Part shown: positions 1 through 8,253 of the stretch, in pieces
Layout of the letters: the number at the start of each line of letters is the position of its first letter
How positions within the stretch are numbered: position 1 is the first letter of the stretch
Origin: an uncultured Clostridium sp.
Lineage (GTDB): Bacteria; Bacillota; Clostridia; Lachnospirales; Lachnospiraceae
Reading direction: 5' to 3'
Length of the DNA: 44,647 nucleotides
NCBI GenBank assembly: GCA_945917985.1
Contig: CAMEIH010000018.1
Span: 1 to 44,647, forward strand
The notes under the pieces: model-generated
The model's input: only the letters and a program-made list of their open reading frames with translations
Told to the model about the DNA's origin: nothing
Databases searched by the model: none
Program-made: the position numbers and the translations under genes

Positions 1-1329
1 GCTTCCCGCAGTCGCCATACCGTCATTTCCCGTCAGGTTCATATAAACCGTCTCTGATTCAGGACCAGCCACAAGAGTAACTGCATCCTTGCCAACCACA
101 ATACATCCATACTCCTGCGCCATCTTGATCACATTTTCTCTCGGCGCATCTTTATATTCTTTCATGGTACACCCGCATAATCTCACAAATTCACCGGGAT
201 GCGGTGTCATGATAATCTTTTTTCTCTCATAATTCCTGACCTTTTGCTTTAAAGAATCATCCTCCGCAATCAGATTAAGGCCATCCGCATCAATCACCAT
301 GGGAAGTTTCCCCTGCTCAAGCGCTCCGGAAAGTAAAAGCTTGGCATTCTCACTCTTTGAAAGGCCGGGACCTATTACGACAAGATCCGCCCACTCCAAG
401 GCTTCATCAACCTGCCTCATATCCGGTACTTTTCCATAAGTATAAAGCAGAGCCTCCGGCAGCGTCCTCTGGATGATACTGCGGTTTGCGGAAGGTGATA
501 TGATCTTTACCATACCGGCACCGCAGCGCAGGATGCTTCTGCCGCACAGAATCGCGGCACCCGCCATATTCATGCTTCCGGCAATCAGAAGTACTTTTCC
601 GAAAGTCCCCTTATTACCGGAAGGATCACGTGCCGGAAGAAGCTGTCTCATCTCTTCTGCGCCAAACGAAAAATAAGATGGCCTCTTTTCGGAAAGGAAC
701 TGCTCCGCAATACCGATATGTCTGACAAAAAGCTTACCCGTCTTTTCCTTTCCCGGATAAAAATAATGTCCTGCCTTTCCATATTCAAAGGCTATGGTGA
801 TATCGGCCTCCACACAGCAGCCAAGAATCTGTCCTGTATCTGCGCTTATCCCTGAAGGAATATCGACAGAAATAACCATGGCACCTCTTGCTTTCAGGGC
901 ACCGATGTCTTTCACGGCTTTCTCATACACACCGGCAATATTTCTCGAGAGTCCTGTTCCAAATAAACTGTCTATAACAATATCATATTCCGCTTGCGGC
1001 AATTTGCTCAAAATGGATAACCCGAGATTGCGGATAATCGAAATCTGCGTTTTTGTTTCCTCACTTACCCTGCTCTCATCACCGACCAGATAAAAGGTTA
1101 CATCTATTCCTCTCTGGGAAAGAATTCTTCCGACAGCAAGTCCATCTCCACCGTTGTTTCCGGTTCCCGCAAACACAATAATCCTTGATGTTTTCTTTGC
1201 ATTTCTCCATATAATGTCTGCTGTCTCCAATGCTGCCCGCTCCATGAGCACAAGCGCCGGAATTCCAACCTTTCTGATGGTGGATTCATCATAAAATTTC
1301 ATTTCTTCAGATGTCACAATATATTGCAT
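1..1329 (-). CDS. nnr: Bifunctional NAD(P)HX epimerase / ADP-dependent NAD(P)HX dehydratase (3' end outside window)
   Basis: Repairs hydrated NAD(P)H: the N-terminal YjeF-type domain epimerises R-NAD(P)HX and the C-terminal kinase-fold domain dehydrates S-NAD(P)HX using ADP. The frame is open for 443 codons from the ATG at 1329 to the window edge. The N-terminal half carries the glycine-rich GTGNNGGDG motif and VDIPSG; the C-terminal half has GTFGKVLLIAGS, VIDADGLN and, at the very edge, GNDGMATAGS, the start of the nucleotide/Mg2+ loop. Only the last few dozen residues are missing. AGGAGG lies 6 nt before the ATG. It is the most downstream visible gene of the rex-side group and is separated from the coiled-coil gene by a terminator. 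The fused two-domain architecture is usual in bacteria. Confidence 0.9.
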   Translation of the reverse strand, partial: MQYIVTSEEMKFYDESTIRKVGIPALVLMERAALETADIIWRNAKKTSRIIVFAGTGNNGGDGLAVGRILSQRGIDVTFYLVGDESRVSEETKTQISIIRNLGLSILSKLPQAEYDIVIDSLFGTGLSRNIAGVYEKAVKDIGALKARGAMVISVDIPSGISADTGQILGCCVEADITIAFEYGKAGHYFYPGKEKTGKLFVRHIGIAEQFLSEKRPSYFSFGAEEMRQLLPARDPSGNKGTFGKVLLIAGSMNMAGAAILCGRSILRCGAGMVKIISPSANRSIIQRTLPEALLYTYGKVPDMRQVDEALEWADLVVIGPGLSKSENAKLLLSGALEQGKLPMVIDADGLNLIAEDDSLKQKVRNYERKKIIMTPHPGEFVRLCGCTMKEYKDAPRENVIKMAQEYGCIVVGKDAVTLVAGPESETVYMNLTGNDGMATAGS

Positions 1330-1394
1330 GGAGTCCTCCTATCATTTTCTGCTCAATATGATAAGCTCTCTCATCATCTGTTAACCGCTGCATG

Positions 1395-1438
1395 CAAAAA
1401 ATGCGTCATGTCTCATAAACAAAAAGACTATGACGCAT
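1395..1438 (-). terminator. Rho-independent terminator after the coiled-coil gene
   Basis: Inverted repeat ATGCGTCAT / ATGACGCAT (1401-1409 and 1430-1438), extended inward by GTCT/AGAC across a one-base bulge, and followed on the minus strand by six T residues. It lies just after the stop codon at 1443 and before the start at 1329, so it ends the rex transcript. Confidence 0.8.
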
Positions 1439-1442
1439 GCTG

Positions 1443-2060
1443 CTATTCCTTGTTTTGCTGATTCAGATATTCAAGATCAAACATATCGATCACGTCAGGT
1501 CCAAATACGTTATGCATGTAAGTATAAATATCCTGATTCATTTGTTCCTGCTCCTGTTTTCTGATCAAACGTTTCTTTAATTCCACTCTGACAGAAGAAA
1601 TCCATTTGGAAGTCTCGTCAATTTCCTCTTTATTTCTTTTCAGGGTATCGTAACAGATTTCCATGGTTTTGATCATCAGTTCTTTATTGACCCTGTCGAT
1701 TTCCCTGGGAAGCTCCATCAACTGATCCTCATACTCCTGTGTCTTTTCGTTACACTCATTGATCAGCTTTGTGTTTTCTTCCAGTTTCTTTTCTGCATTT
1801 TTGTCTTTGCCGCCGGTAGCTTCATCGGCAAAATGCACAATTTCACCCATCAGCCTGTTTTTTAATTTCTTAAGCTCCTTGATCTCGGTATTCGCCTTTC
1901 CCTGCTTCTTTAAAAGAGTGTTGAGTTCATTCTCCAGCCTCTTCAATTCACGGTCAGGTTCTGCTTTTGTAAATAGCTGATGCCACTTATTGTCAAGTGT
2001 CAGCACCGGAATCTTTCTTCCGTTTAGTGCCGGTTTAAATACTTCATCCGTTCTCGACAT
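1443..2060 (-). CDS. Coiled-coil protein of unknown function, overlapping rex
   Basis: I do not recognise a named family. The product has about 205 residues. It has a short N-terminal segment (MSRTDEVFKPALNGRKIPVLTLDNKWH) followed by about 120 residues of charged, heptad-like helix rich in Lys, Glu and Leu, then a C-terminal acidic/hydrophobic patch (DVIDMFDLEYLNQQ). No signal peptide or membrane segment is visible, so it is probably cytoplasmic. I chose the ATG at 2060 rather than the in-frame ATG at 2078 because AGGA lies 8 nt upstream of it. The start lies inside the 3' end of rex (17 bp overlap), suggesting translational coupling and a shared transcript. The small overlapping arrangement suggests a conserved partner of rex or simply the second gene of its operon. 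Confidence 0.75.
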   Translation of the reverse strand: MSRTDEVFKPALNGRKIPVLTLDNKWHQLFTKAEPDRELKRLENELNTLLKKQGKANTEIKELKKLKNRLMGEIVHFADEATGGKDKNAEKKLEENTKLINECNEKTQEYEDQLMELPREIDRVNKELMIKTMEICYDTLKRNKEEIDETSKWISSVRVELKKRLIRKQEQEQMNQDIYTYMHNVFGPDVIDMFDLEYLNQQNKE

Positions 2061-2700
2061 GATTACCATCCTGTTCATATCTGTTGATATTGTAGGTAAG
2101 CTTCATCAAACTGTCTGACAAGTGAACATTTTCCACCTGAATATTCTTCGGAACATTCAGGTCCACATGTGCAAAGTTCCAGATTCCCTTGATTCCGTCC
2201 ATTACAAGCTGCTCTGCCACAGCAACGGCACTTGTCTTGGGAATTGTCAGTACAGCAATATCAATATTGTTATCCTTCACAAAGTCGGACAATTCCTCCA
2301 TGGGTTTTACTTCCATTTCCCGTATTTTTTTACCGTATAAAGAAGGATTATTGTCAAACATTCCTTTAAAAAGAAATCCTCTTCTTTCAAAGTTCATGTA
2401 GTTTGCCAGCGCCTGACCAAGATTTCCTGCACCGATAATGATCAGATTATGCTTTTTATCAAGCCCCAGTATCTTACCGATTTCTTCATAAAGGTATTCC
2501 ACCTTATATCCGTATCCCTGCTGTCCAAAGCCGCCGAAATTATTGAAATCCTGACGAATCTGAGAAGCAGTTACTTTCATGATATCACTTAATTCCTGAG
2601 AAGAAATACGTTCAATCCCCTCATCCTTCAGTTCACCCAAATATCTGAAATATCTTGGCAATCTGCTGATTACTGCCTGTGAGATTTCCTTATCTTCCAC
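2044..2700 (-). CDS. rex: Redox-sensing transcriptional repressor Rex
   Basis: NADH/NAD+-sensing repressor of fermentation and redox genes. An N-terminal winged helix (SSQELSDIMKVTASQIRQDF, then FGGFGQQGYGY) is followed by a Rossmann domain with GAGNLGQALANY (about residues 90-101) and a C-terminal domain-swap helix. I place the start at the GTG at 2700, giving 218 residues, the usual family length. The frame can be extended to a TTG at 2730, but that codon would lie about at the transcription start of the consensus promoter upstream, with no room for a ribosome site. The GTG has GGGGGAAG about 9 nt ahead. The gene is followed by, and overlaps, the coiled-coil gene. A Rex-like operator lies in its own promoter. 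Confidence 0.93.
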   Translation of the reverse strand: MEDKEISQAVISRLPRYFRYLGELKDEGIERISSQELSDIMKVTASQIRQDFNNFGGFGQQGYGYKVEYLYEEIGKILGLDKKHNLIIIGAGNLGQALANYMNFERRGFLFKGMFDNNPSLYGKKIREMEVKPMEELSDFVKDNNIDIAVLTIPKTSAVAVAEQLVMDGIKGIWNFAHVDLNVPKNIQVENVHLSDSLMKLTYNINRYEQDGNHVENG

Positions 2701-2737
2701 CTTTAACTTCCCCCATATGGTATCTTTCAATAAAATT

Positions 2738-2766
2738 ATAATAGCTCACTGTTAAAAAAATGTCAA
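2738..2766 (-). promoter_or_regulatory. rex promoter with candidate Rex operator
   Basis: On the minus strand TTGACA (2761-2766), a 17-nt spacer and TATTAT (2738-2743) form a strong sigma-A type promoter. The 18 bases TTGACATTTTTTTAACAG (2749-2766) align with the Rex consensus TTGTTAA-N4-TTAACAA: the distal TTAACA half is intact and the proximal TTG is present, with about 14 of 18 positions agreeing. Autoregulation by Rex is inferred. Confidence 0.6.
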
Positions 2767-2775
2767 TTGACAGAA

Positions 2776-2803
2776 CCTGTTTCAAACGATAAACTGAAAC
2801 AGG
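2776..2803 (+). promoter_or_regulatory. Perfect dyad upstream of the ABC-F gene
   Basis: CCTGTTTCA (2776-2784) and TGAAACAGG (2795-2803) are perfect inverted repeats around a 10-nt centre, 30 nt before the ABC-F start. There is no T-run, so it is not a plain terminator. It could be a repressor operator or an RNA hairpin in the 5' leader of the ABC-F mRNA. Confidence 0.5.
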
Positions 2804-2833
2804 AATAATGACCAGATAAAGGGATGTGAAAGT

Positions 2834-4750
2834 ATGATTTTATCCTGTCAAAATATAGTAAAATCTTTTAATGAAAAAAGTATTTTAAACGACGTTTCTT
2901 TCCATATTGAGGATCACGACAAAGCAGCAATCGTCGGTATCAATGGTGCCGGAAAGACTACGCTTCTTCGCATTATCACAGGCGAAATAACTGCCGATAC
3001 CGGCATTGTTACTCTGGCAAAAGGAAAAAGTTTTGGTTATCTCGCCCAAAATCAGAATGTAAACAGCGAAAACACCATCTATGATGAATTGCTGAGTGTC
3101 AAAGCTGACGTGATTGCTCTGGAAAAACAACTCCGTGAAACAGAAATAGCCATGAAAACCGCCGATGAAGAGTCACTAAATCAGCTTATGGAAAGCTATA
3201 CAAGGTTGGATCACGCATTTGAGCTTGCCAATGGTTATGCCTACAAAAGTGAGCTTACCGGTGTGTTAAAAGGACTGGGCTTTGCAGAGGACGAATTTGA
3301 TAAACCCATATCCACACTCTCCGGCGGTCAAAAGACAAGGGTCGCTCTTTCAAAACTCCTTTTATTAAAGCCGGATCTTATCATCTTGGATGAGCCCACA
3401 AACCACCTTGACCTAAACGCTATTACCTGGCTCGAAAATTATCTTCTGAATTACAAAGGTGCCGTTCTGATCGTATCTCACGACCGATATTTTCTTGACA
3501 GGATTGCAAACAAAATTATTGAGATTGACCAGACAAAGGCAACTTCTTTTACCGGTAACTACTCCGATTATGCTGTCAAGAAAGAACAGCTCCGCATCGC
3601 TGCCCTGAATGCCTACATGAACCAGCAGCAGGAAATCAGACATCAGGAAGCGGTTATCGAAAAGCTGAAAAGCTTTAATCGCGAAAAATCTATCAAACGG
3701 GCGGAAAGCCGCGAAAAAATGTTAAACAAAATTGAGGTTTTGGAAAAACCCACTGCCGCAAGAACAGATATCCATATGGTACTGACACCCAAATGTACCA
3801 GTGGAAATGATGTGCTTCACATAGAGGGTCTCTCCAAATCCTTCGGCTCACTTTCCCTGTTTCATGATATTGATATGGATATCAAGCGGGGTGAGCATGT
3901 TGCCATCATCGGAGATAACGGTACCGGGAAAACCACAATCTTAAAGATTATCAATGGCATTCTGGAAGCTGACAGTGGCACTATCACCCTGGGGACCAAT
4001 GTACATATCGGCTATTATGATCAGGAACACCATGTACTTCATCCTGAAAAGACTCTTTTTGAAGAGATTTCGGATGACTACCCTTCTCTCACCAATACAG
4101 AGATCCGAAATACTCTCGCCGCTTTTCTTTTCACGGGCGATGACGTATTTAAACAGATCCGTGATCTGAGTGGTGGAGAACGAGGACGTGTTTCCCTCGC
4201 CAAGCTTATGCTTTCGGAATCTAACTTTTTGATTCTCGATGAGCCTACCAACCATCTTGATATTGTGTCAAAGGAAATTCTCGAGGACGCATTAAATGCC
4301 TATGAAGGCACCGTCCTGTATGTTTCCCATGACCGTTACTTTATCAACAGAACTGCTACCCGCATTCTTGATCTGACCGGACATAAACTCATCGGGTATC
4401 TTGGCAACTATGACTATTATCTGGAAAAGAAGGAATCACTGGAACAAGCATTCCTTACCAAAGATGCTTCTATTATCAAAACAGAGCAAATGCCCTCCGC
4501 GCAGAAGCTTGACTGGCAGGCAAAAAAGGAACAACAGGCCAAGCAAAGGAAAAAGGAAAATGACCTGAAAAAATGTGAAAATGAAATCACCTCTTTAGAG
4601 GAAAAAAGCCGTCTTCTTGATGAACAGATGGCTCTTCCTGAAAATGCCACCAATGTGTCAAAGCTTCAGGAACTTACAAAAGAAAAAACTGATATCGAGG
4701 GAAAACTGACAGCCCTTTACGATATCTGGGAGGAGCTTAGTCTCTCCTGA
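2834..4750 (+). CDS. ABC-F family ATPase (YdiF/Uup-like), ribosome-associated
   Basis: Soluble protein of 638 residues with two ABC domains and no membrane segment, the ABC-F layout. These ATPases bind the ribosomal E site and act in translation quality control or antibiotic protection. Domain 1 has Walker A GINGAGKTT (about 35-43), signature LSGGQKTR and Walker B with ILDEPTNHLD. A charged linker follows. Domain 2 has GDNGTGKTT, LSGGERGRVS and a second ILDEPTNHLD. The C-terminal 90 residues are a Lys/Glu-rich coiled coil as in YdiF and Uup. AAAGGGA lies about 9 nt before the ATG. It is transcribed divergently from rex and ends at a bidirectional terminator. Length and C-terminal extension favour a YdiF-type housekeeping factor over a dedicated resistance protein, but sequence reading cannot settle this. 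Confidence 0.9.
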   Translation: MILSCQNIVKSFNEKSILNDVSFHIEDHDKAAIVGINGAGKTTLLRIITGEITADTGIVTLAKGKSFGYLAQNQNVNSENTIYDELLSVKADVIALEKQLRETEIAMKTADEESLNQLMESYTRLDHAFELANGYAYKSELTGVLKGLGFAEDEFDKPISTLSGGQKTRVALSKLLLLKPDLIILDEPTNHLDLNAITWLENYLLNYKGAVLIVSHDRYFLDRIANKIIEIDQTKATSFTGNYSDYAVKKEQLRIAALNAYMNQQQEIRHQEAVIEKLKSFNREKSIKRAESREKMLNKIEVLEKPTAARTDIHMVLTPKCTSGNDVLHIEGLSKSFGSLSLFHDIDMDIKRGEHVAIIGDNGTGKTTILKIINGILEADSGTITLGTNVHIGYYDQEHHVLHPEKTLFEEISDDYPSLTNTEIRNTLAAFLFTGDDVFKQIRDLSGGERGRVSLAKLMLSESNFLILDEPTNHLDIVSKEILEDALNAYEGTVLYVSHDRYFINRTATRILDLTGHKLIGYLGNYDYYLEKKESLEQAFLTKDASIIKTEQMPSAQKLDWQAKKEQQAKQRKKENDLKKCENEITSLEEKSRLLDEQMALPENATNVSKLQELTKEKTDIEGKLTALYDIWEELSLS

Positions 4751-4774
4751 GCTTCCCAAAACCCAGATAAAAAA

Positions 4775-4808
4775 AACGTTGAAAGCCTATAAGGCTTCCA
4801 ACGTTTTT
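4775..4808. terminator. Bidirectional terminator between the ABC-F gene and icd
   Basis: Arms 4775-4788 and 4792-4805 (AACGTTGAAAGCCT / AGGCTTCCAACGTT, one mismatch) form a 14-bp stem. A run of T follows on the plus strand and a run of A precedes it, giving a T-run on the minus strand. The right-hand arm includes the last codons of icd, so both convergent genes share it. Confidence 0.85.
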
Positions 4809-5995
4809 CTGATTTCTTTGATAAAATTCTCACTGTTTAATACTGTTACATCCTTTAAGGATGTAATCAGCGCCAGATCCTTGGTCATTTTTCCATCCTC
4901 GATGGTCTTTAAGGTCGCTTTCTCCAATTTGTCGGCAAATTCCGCCAGTTCACCGATTCCGTCAAGCTCTCCGCGCTTGCGCAATGCTCCTGTCCATGCG
5001 AAGATGGTCGCCACAGAGTTTGTAGAGGTCTCCTCACCTGCAAGATGCTTGTAATAATGTCTCTGAACAGTTCCGTGTGCCGCCTCATATTCAAACACTC
5101 CTGAGGGGGAAACAAGAACAGATGTCATCATAGCCAGTGAACCGAAGGCAGAGGACACCATATCACTCATCACATCTCCGTCATAATTCTTGCATGCCCA
5201 GATGAAACCGCCTTCCGCTTTCATGACGCGGGCTACCGCATCATCAATCAGCGTATAAAAATAAGTAATTCCCGCTTCTTTAAATTTATCGGCATATTCC
5301 TTTTCATAAATTTCCTGAAAAATATCCTTAAAATTGTGATCATACTTCTTGGATATGGTGTCTTTGGTGGCAAACCACAAATCCTGTTTCAGATCAAGTG
5401 CATAATTGAAGCATGCCCTTGCAAAGCTTGTAATAGACTTATCTGTATTATGTATTCCCTGAATGATACCGCTCCCCGAAAAATTATGAATCAGTTCTCT
5501 TGTTTCCGTTCCGTCCTCCGCGGTAAATACAAGTTCTGCTTTTCCGGGACCAGGCACCTTGATCTCCGTATTCTTGTAGACATCACCATAAGCATGACGG
5601 GCAAGGGTGATGGGTTTTTTCCAGTTTCTCACACAAGGTTCGATTCCCTTTACAATGATCGGTGTTCTGAAAACCGTGCCGTCCAGAATTGCCCTGATGG
5701 TTCCGTTAGGGCTTTTCCACATTTCCTTAAGATTGTACTCTGTCATTCTTGCTGCATTTGGTGTAATGGTTGCACACTTAACAGCTACGCCGTACTTTTT
5801 GGTGGCTTCCGCACTTTCCACCGTAACCTTATCATCTGTCGCATTCCGATGCTCCAGACCGAGATCATAATATTCTGTCTTAAGGTCAATATAAGGCAAA
5901 AGCAGTTCGTCCTTAATCATTTTCCACAGAATTCTGGTCATTTCGTCTCCATCCATTTCCACTAACGGGGTGGTCATTCTAATTTTTTCCGCCAT
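4787..5995 (-). CDS. icd: NADP-dependent isocitrate dehydrogenase
   Basis: Oxidative decarboxylation of isocitrate to 2-oxoglutarate with NADP+ (EC 1.1.1.42). The 402-residue protein resembles the type II, eukaryote-like IDHs rather than E. coli Icd. Visible motifs are the substrate loop SPNGTIR followed by LDGTVFR, the metal-binding region [11 protein letters not shown], and the cofactor segment [11 protein letters not shown], where the Arg-His pair that selects NADP is kept. [13 protein letters not shown] matches the family C-terminus. AAAGGAAA lies ahead of the ATG. It is the third gene of the citrate synthase operon, 30 nt after the GntR gene, and should supply 2-oxoglutarate for glutamate synthesis in an incomplete TCA pathway. 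The aconitase needed between the two enzymes is not in this window. Confidence 0.95.
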   Translation of the reverse strand: MAEKIRMTTPLVEMDGDEMTRILWKMIKDELLLPYIDLKTEYYDLGLEHRNATDDKVTVESAEATKKYGVAVKCATITPNAARMTEYNLKEMWKSPNGTIRAILDGTVFRTPIIVKGIEPCVRNWKKPITLARHAYGDVYKNTEIKVPGPGKAELVFTAEDGTETRELIHNFSGSGIIQGIHNTDKSITSFARACFNYALDLKQDLWFATKDTISKKYDHNFKDIFQEIYEKEYADKFKEAGITYFYTLIDDAVARVMKAEGGFIWACKNYDGDVMSDMVSSAFGSLAMMTSVLVSPSGVFEYEAAHGTVQRHYYKHLAGEETSTNSVATIFAWTGALRKRGELDGIGELAEFADKLEKATLKTIEDGKMTKDLALITSLKDVTVLNSENFIKEIRKTLEAL

Positions 5996-6025
5996 TTTTC
6001 TTTTTCCTTTCGATTTTCTTATATT

Positions 6026-6715
6026 TTATTCACTTTTATAAATATCGTACAATCCGTTTTTTACCATATTGTCATAGGCATTGTTCATATGCATGGTGGC
6101 AAGTCTCTGCGCCTCATCCGGATTTTTAGCTTTAATCGCTTCCATGATCTGTCTGTGTTCCTCGTTAGAAGCAATTCCCCTTTCCTTTGTGGAAAGAGTT
6201 TTTTTGCGTATTCTCATCACATACTGATGAAAATCCTGCAACAATTTTTCCAACATCTTGGAGTCACAGGCCTCATATAAAATATGGTGGAATCTGTTAT
6301 CCAGCTCCGTCATCTGCTCCATATGACCTTTGGACGCATGAAAACTTGCAAGATAAACATTTTCTTCCAGCTCCTCAAGCTGTTCCTCCGTAATATTCTC
6401 CGTTGCAAGTCTCGCACACATTCCCTCAAGGGAGGAACGTATCATGTAAATGTCCTTCACATCCTTGGCGGTAATGCCGGTCACATAAGCCCCTTTATTG
6501 GGGACAATCTGAATCAGTCCCTCCAGTTCCAACTGCCTGAAGGCTTCTCTGACCGGAGTTCTGCTAACTCCAAGTTCCTCACCGATGGCAACTTCCTTAA
6601 GCTCCTCATGGTCCTGATATTTTCCGCTTAAGATATCTTCTCTCAGCTTGTTAAATACTCTGCCGCGAAGAGAATATTTGTCGGTCACTTCTTTTTTTAC
6701 ATCATAACTGCTCAT
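6026..6715 (-). CDS. GntR-family transcriptional regulator with FCD domain
   Basis: DNA-binding repressor/activator of the FadR subgroup. The N-terminal winged helix has LRGRVFNKLREDILSG and the recognition region VSRTPVREAFRQLELEGLI. The C-terminal all-helical FCD domain keeps the metal/ligand residues: Asp and His in LDNRFHHILYEA, His in EEHRQIMEAI and His in MHMNNA. I chose the ATG at 6715 (MSSYDVKKE), 26 nt after the citrate synthase stop, over an ATG at 6772 that would overlap that gene by 31 bp. The ribosome site (AGAGAGGAAAA) is rather far upstream. Sitting between citrate synthase and IDH genes, it probably controls this operon in response to a carboxylate such as citrate, but the ligand is a guess. 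The palindrome in the operon promoter is its likely site. Confidence 0.88.
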   Translation of the reverse strand: MSSYDVKKEVTDKYSLRGRVFNKLREDILSGKYQDHEELKEVAIGEELGVSRTPVREAFRQLELEGLIQIVPNKGAYVTGITAKDVKDIYMIRSSLEGMCARLATENITEEQLEELEENVYLASFHASKGHMEQMTELDNRFHHILYEACDSKMLEKLLQDFHQYVMRIRKKTLSTKERGIASNEEHRQIMEAIKAKNPDEAQRLATMHMNNAYDNMVKNGLYDIYKSE

Positions 6716-6741
6716 TTGAATTTTTATTTTCCTCTCTTCTC

Positions 6742-8154
6742 CTAACCGATTGTCGTATCCAGCCTTTTGCACACAAGTGCAATCTGCTCGATCAGTTCGG
6801 AATCCGTGATTACTGTCACACGTCCCTCATCATACTGTTTGTCCACCCACTTTTTGATCTCTACGACAACAGGGCTTGTCTTATCAAGCTGCTTTTCCTC
6901 TTTCAGTTTGAAATAAGTATTGATCCAATGGGCAATTCCCGCAAGTCCTGAAGTATTGGATACCGCACAGAGCACCGGTCTGTTCAGGAACTTATCCGTA
7001 TCAAAAATATTATAAATCTCTTCATTTTTGAGAAGGCCGTCGGCATGAATCCCTGCTCTTGTCACATTAAAGTTCTTTCCGACAAAGGGAGTTCTCTCAG
7101 GGATATGATAACCGATCTCCTTTTCATAATACTCGGCAAGTTCTGTGATCACAGTGGTATCCATACCGTTTAAATCACCTTTCAGCTGCGCATATTCAAA
7201 TACCATAGCTTCAAGCGGCGTATTTCCGGTTCTCTCGCCGATACCGAACAGCGATGTATTTACCCCTGCGCAGCCATACAGCCATGCTGTGGTGGAATTT
7301 ACAACCGCCTTATAAAAATCATTGTGACCATGCCATTCAATCAGATCATGTGGAACGCCTGCGTGGGTATGTAATGCATAAATGATTCCTTGTACACTTC
7401 TCGGGATAACGGCACCGGGATAGTTCACACCATATCCCATGGTATCACAGGCACGCACCTTAATCGGAATCTTATATTCCTCCATCAGCTTCATCAGTTC
7501 CAGACAGAAAGGAACCACATAACCGTAGATGTCTGCACGTGTAATATCTTCCAGATGACATCTGACACTGATTCCTTCCTCCAGACAATCCCTGACAATG
7601 CTTAAGTAGTGCTCCATTGCCTGTCTTCTTGTCATCTTCAGTTTCAGGAAAATATGATAGTCAGAACAACTTACCAGAATGCCGGTTTCCTTCATGCCGA
7701 TTTCCTTGACAAGCTTAAAGTCTTCTTTGCTTGCACGTATCCAACTGGTAACCTCCGGAAATTTGTATCCCCGTTCCATACACTTATAAACAGCGTCTCG
7801 GTCCTTCTTACTATAAAGGAAAAATTCACTGGCCCGGATCATCCCGTTGGGACCGCCCAGCCTGTGAAGATAATCATATATCTTTACAATCTGTTCCGTG
7901 GTATAAGGAGCTCTCGACTGCTGTCCATCACGAAAAGTGGTGTCCGTGATCCAGATATCCTTCGGCATGTTATGCGGAACGATTCTGTCATTAAAAGGGA
8001 TTTTCGGAACTTCCGAATAAGGGAACATGTTGCGGAATACATTGGGTTTCTCCACATCATCCAATATATACATATGCTCTTCTATCTCAAGCAGATTATT
8101 TTTAGAATTCAGCGTGACCGGTCTGTCCATAAACATTTCATTTTCTGATGCCAT
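6742..8154 (-). CDS. (Re)-type citrate synthase, DRE-TIM metallolyase family
   Basis: Condenses acetyl-CoA with oxaloacetate to citrate. The 470-residue protein belongs to the isopropylmalate/homocitrate synthase superfamily: DTTFRDGQQ (71-79), HLEDITRAD, the metal site HGHNDFYKAV, GIGERTGNTPLE and NVTRAGIHADG. The 60-residue N-terminal extension and overall length match the Clostridium kluyveri Re-citrate synthase group, which is often annotated as isopropylmalate or homocitrate synthase. Co-location with icd and absence of leucine or lysine genes support citrate synthase. AAGGAGG lies 8 nt before the ATG. The gene has a consensus promoter and heads a three-gene operon with gntR and icd. No Si-type citrate synthase is visible here. 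Confidence 0.82.
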   Translation of the reverse strand: MASENEMFMDRPVTLNSKNNLLEIEEHMYILDDVEKPNVFRNMFPYSEVPKIPFNDRIVPHNMPKDIWITDTTFRDGQQSRAPYTTEQIVKIYDYLHRLGGPNGMIRASEFFLYSKKDRDAVYKCMERGYKFPEVTSWIRASKEDFKLVKEIGMKETGILVSCSDYHIFLKLKMTRRQAMEHYLSIVRDCLEEGISVRCHLEDITRADIYGYVVPFCLELMKLMEEYKIPIKVRACDTMGYGVNYPGAVIPRSVQGIIYALHTHAGVPHDLIEWHGHNDFYKAVVNSTTAWLYGCAGVNTSLFGIGERTGNTPLEAMVFEYAQLKGDLNGMDTTVITELAEYYEKEIGYHIPERTPFVGKNFNVTRAGIHADGLLKNEEIYNIFDTDKFLNRPVLCAVSNTSGLAGIAHWINTYFKLKEEKQLDKTSPVVVEIKKWVDKQYDEGRVTVITDSELIEQIALVCKRLDTTIG

Positions 8155-8224
8155 TACTATCTCCTCCTTGGATCTTTATCCTGTCTCATCCTTTTGCTGA
8201 TTCTGCAAAATGATTTCGTGTATA

Positions 8225-8253
8225 ATTGTATACAACAGAACAAGTTATGTCAA
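8225..8253 (-). promoter_or_regulatory. Citrate synthase operon promoter with overlapping palindrome
   Basis: Minus strand: TTGACA (8248-8253), 17-nt spacer, TACAAT (8225-8230). The perfect palindrome TTGTATACAA (8226-8235) covers most of the -10 box, where bound repressor would block RNA polymerase. FadR-subgroup regulators use short palindromes of this kind, so the operon's own GntR protein is the likely binder (inference). The -35 box lies in the 3' end of the subtilase gene. Confidence 0.7.

Noticed and set aside
2701-2730. N-terminal extension of Rex from a TTG codon
   Set aside because: The promoter -10 box ends 8 nt upstream, so the TTG would be essentially leaderless; the GTG at 2700 has a ribosome site and gives the family length.
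5336-5965. Long plus-strand frame of 209 codons inside icd
   Set aside because: It lies antisense to a clear isocitrate dehydrogenase, has Cys/Phe/Ile-rich composition typical of shadows, and has no ribosome site.
6742-8154. Isopropylmalate or homocitrate synthase
   Set aside because: The N-terminal extension and the neighbouring icd and gntR genes fit Re-citrate synthase better, and no leucine or lysine pathway genes are near. This remains an inference.
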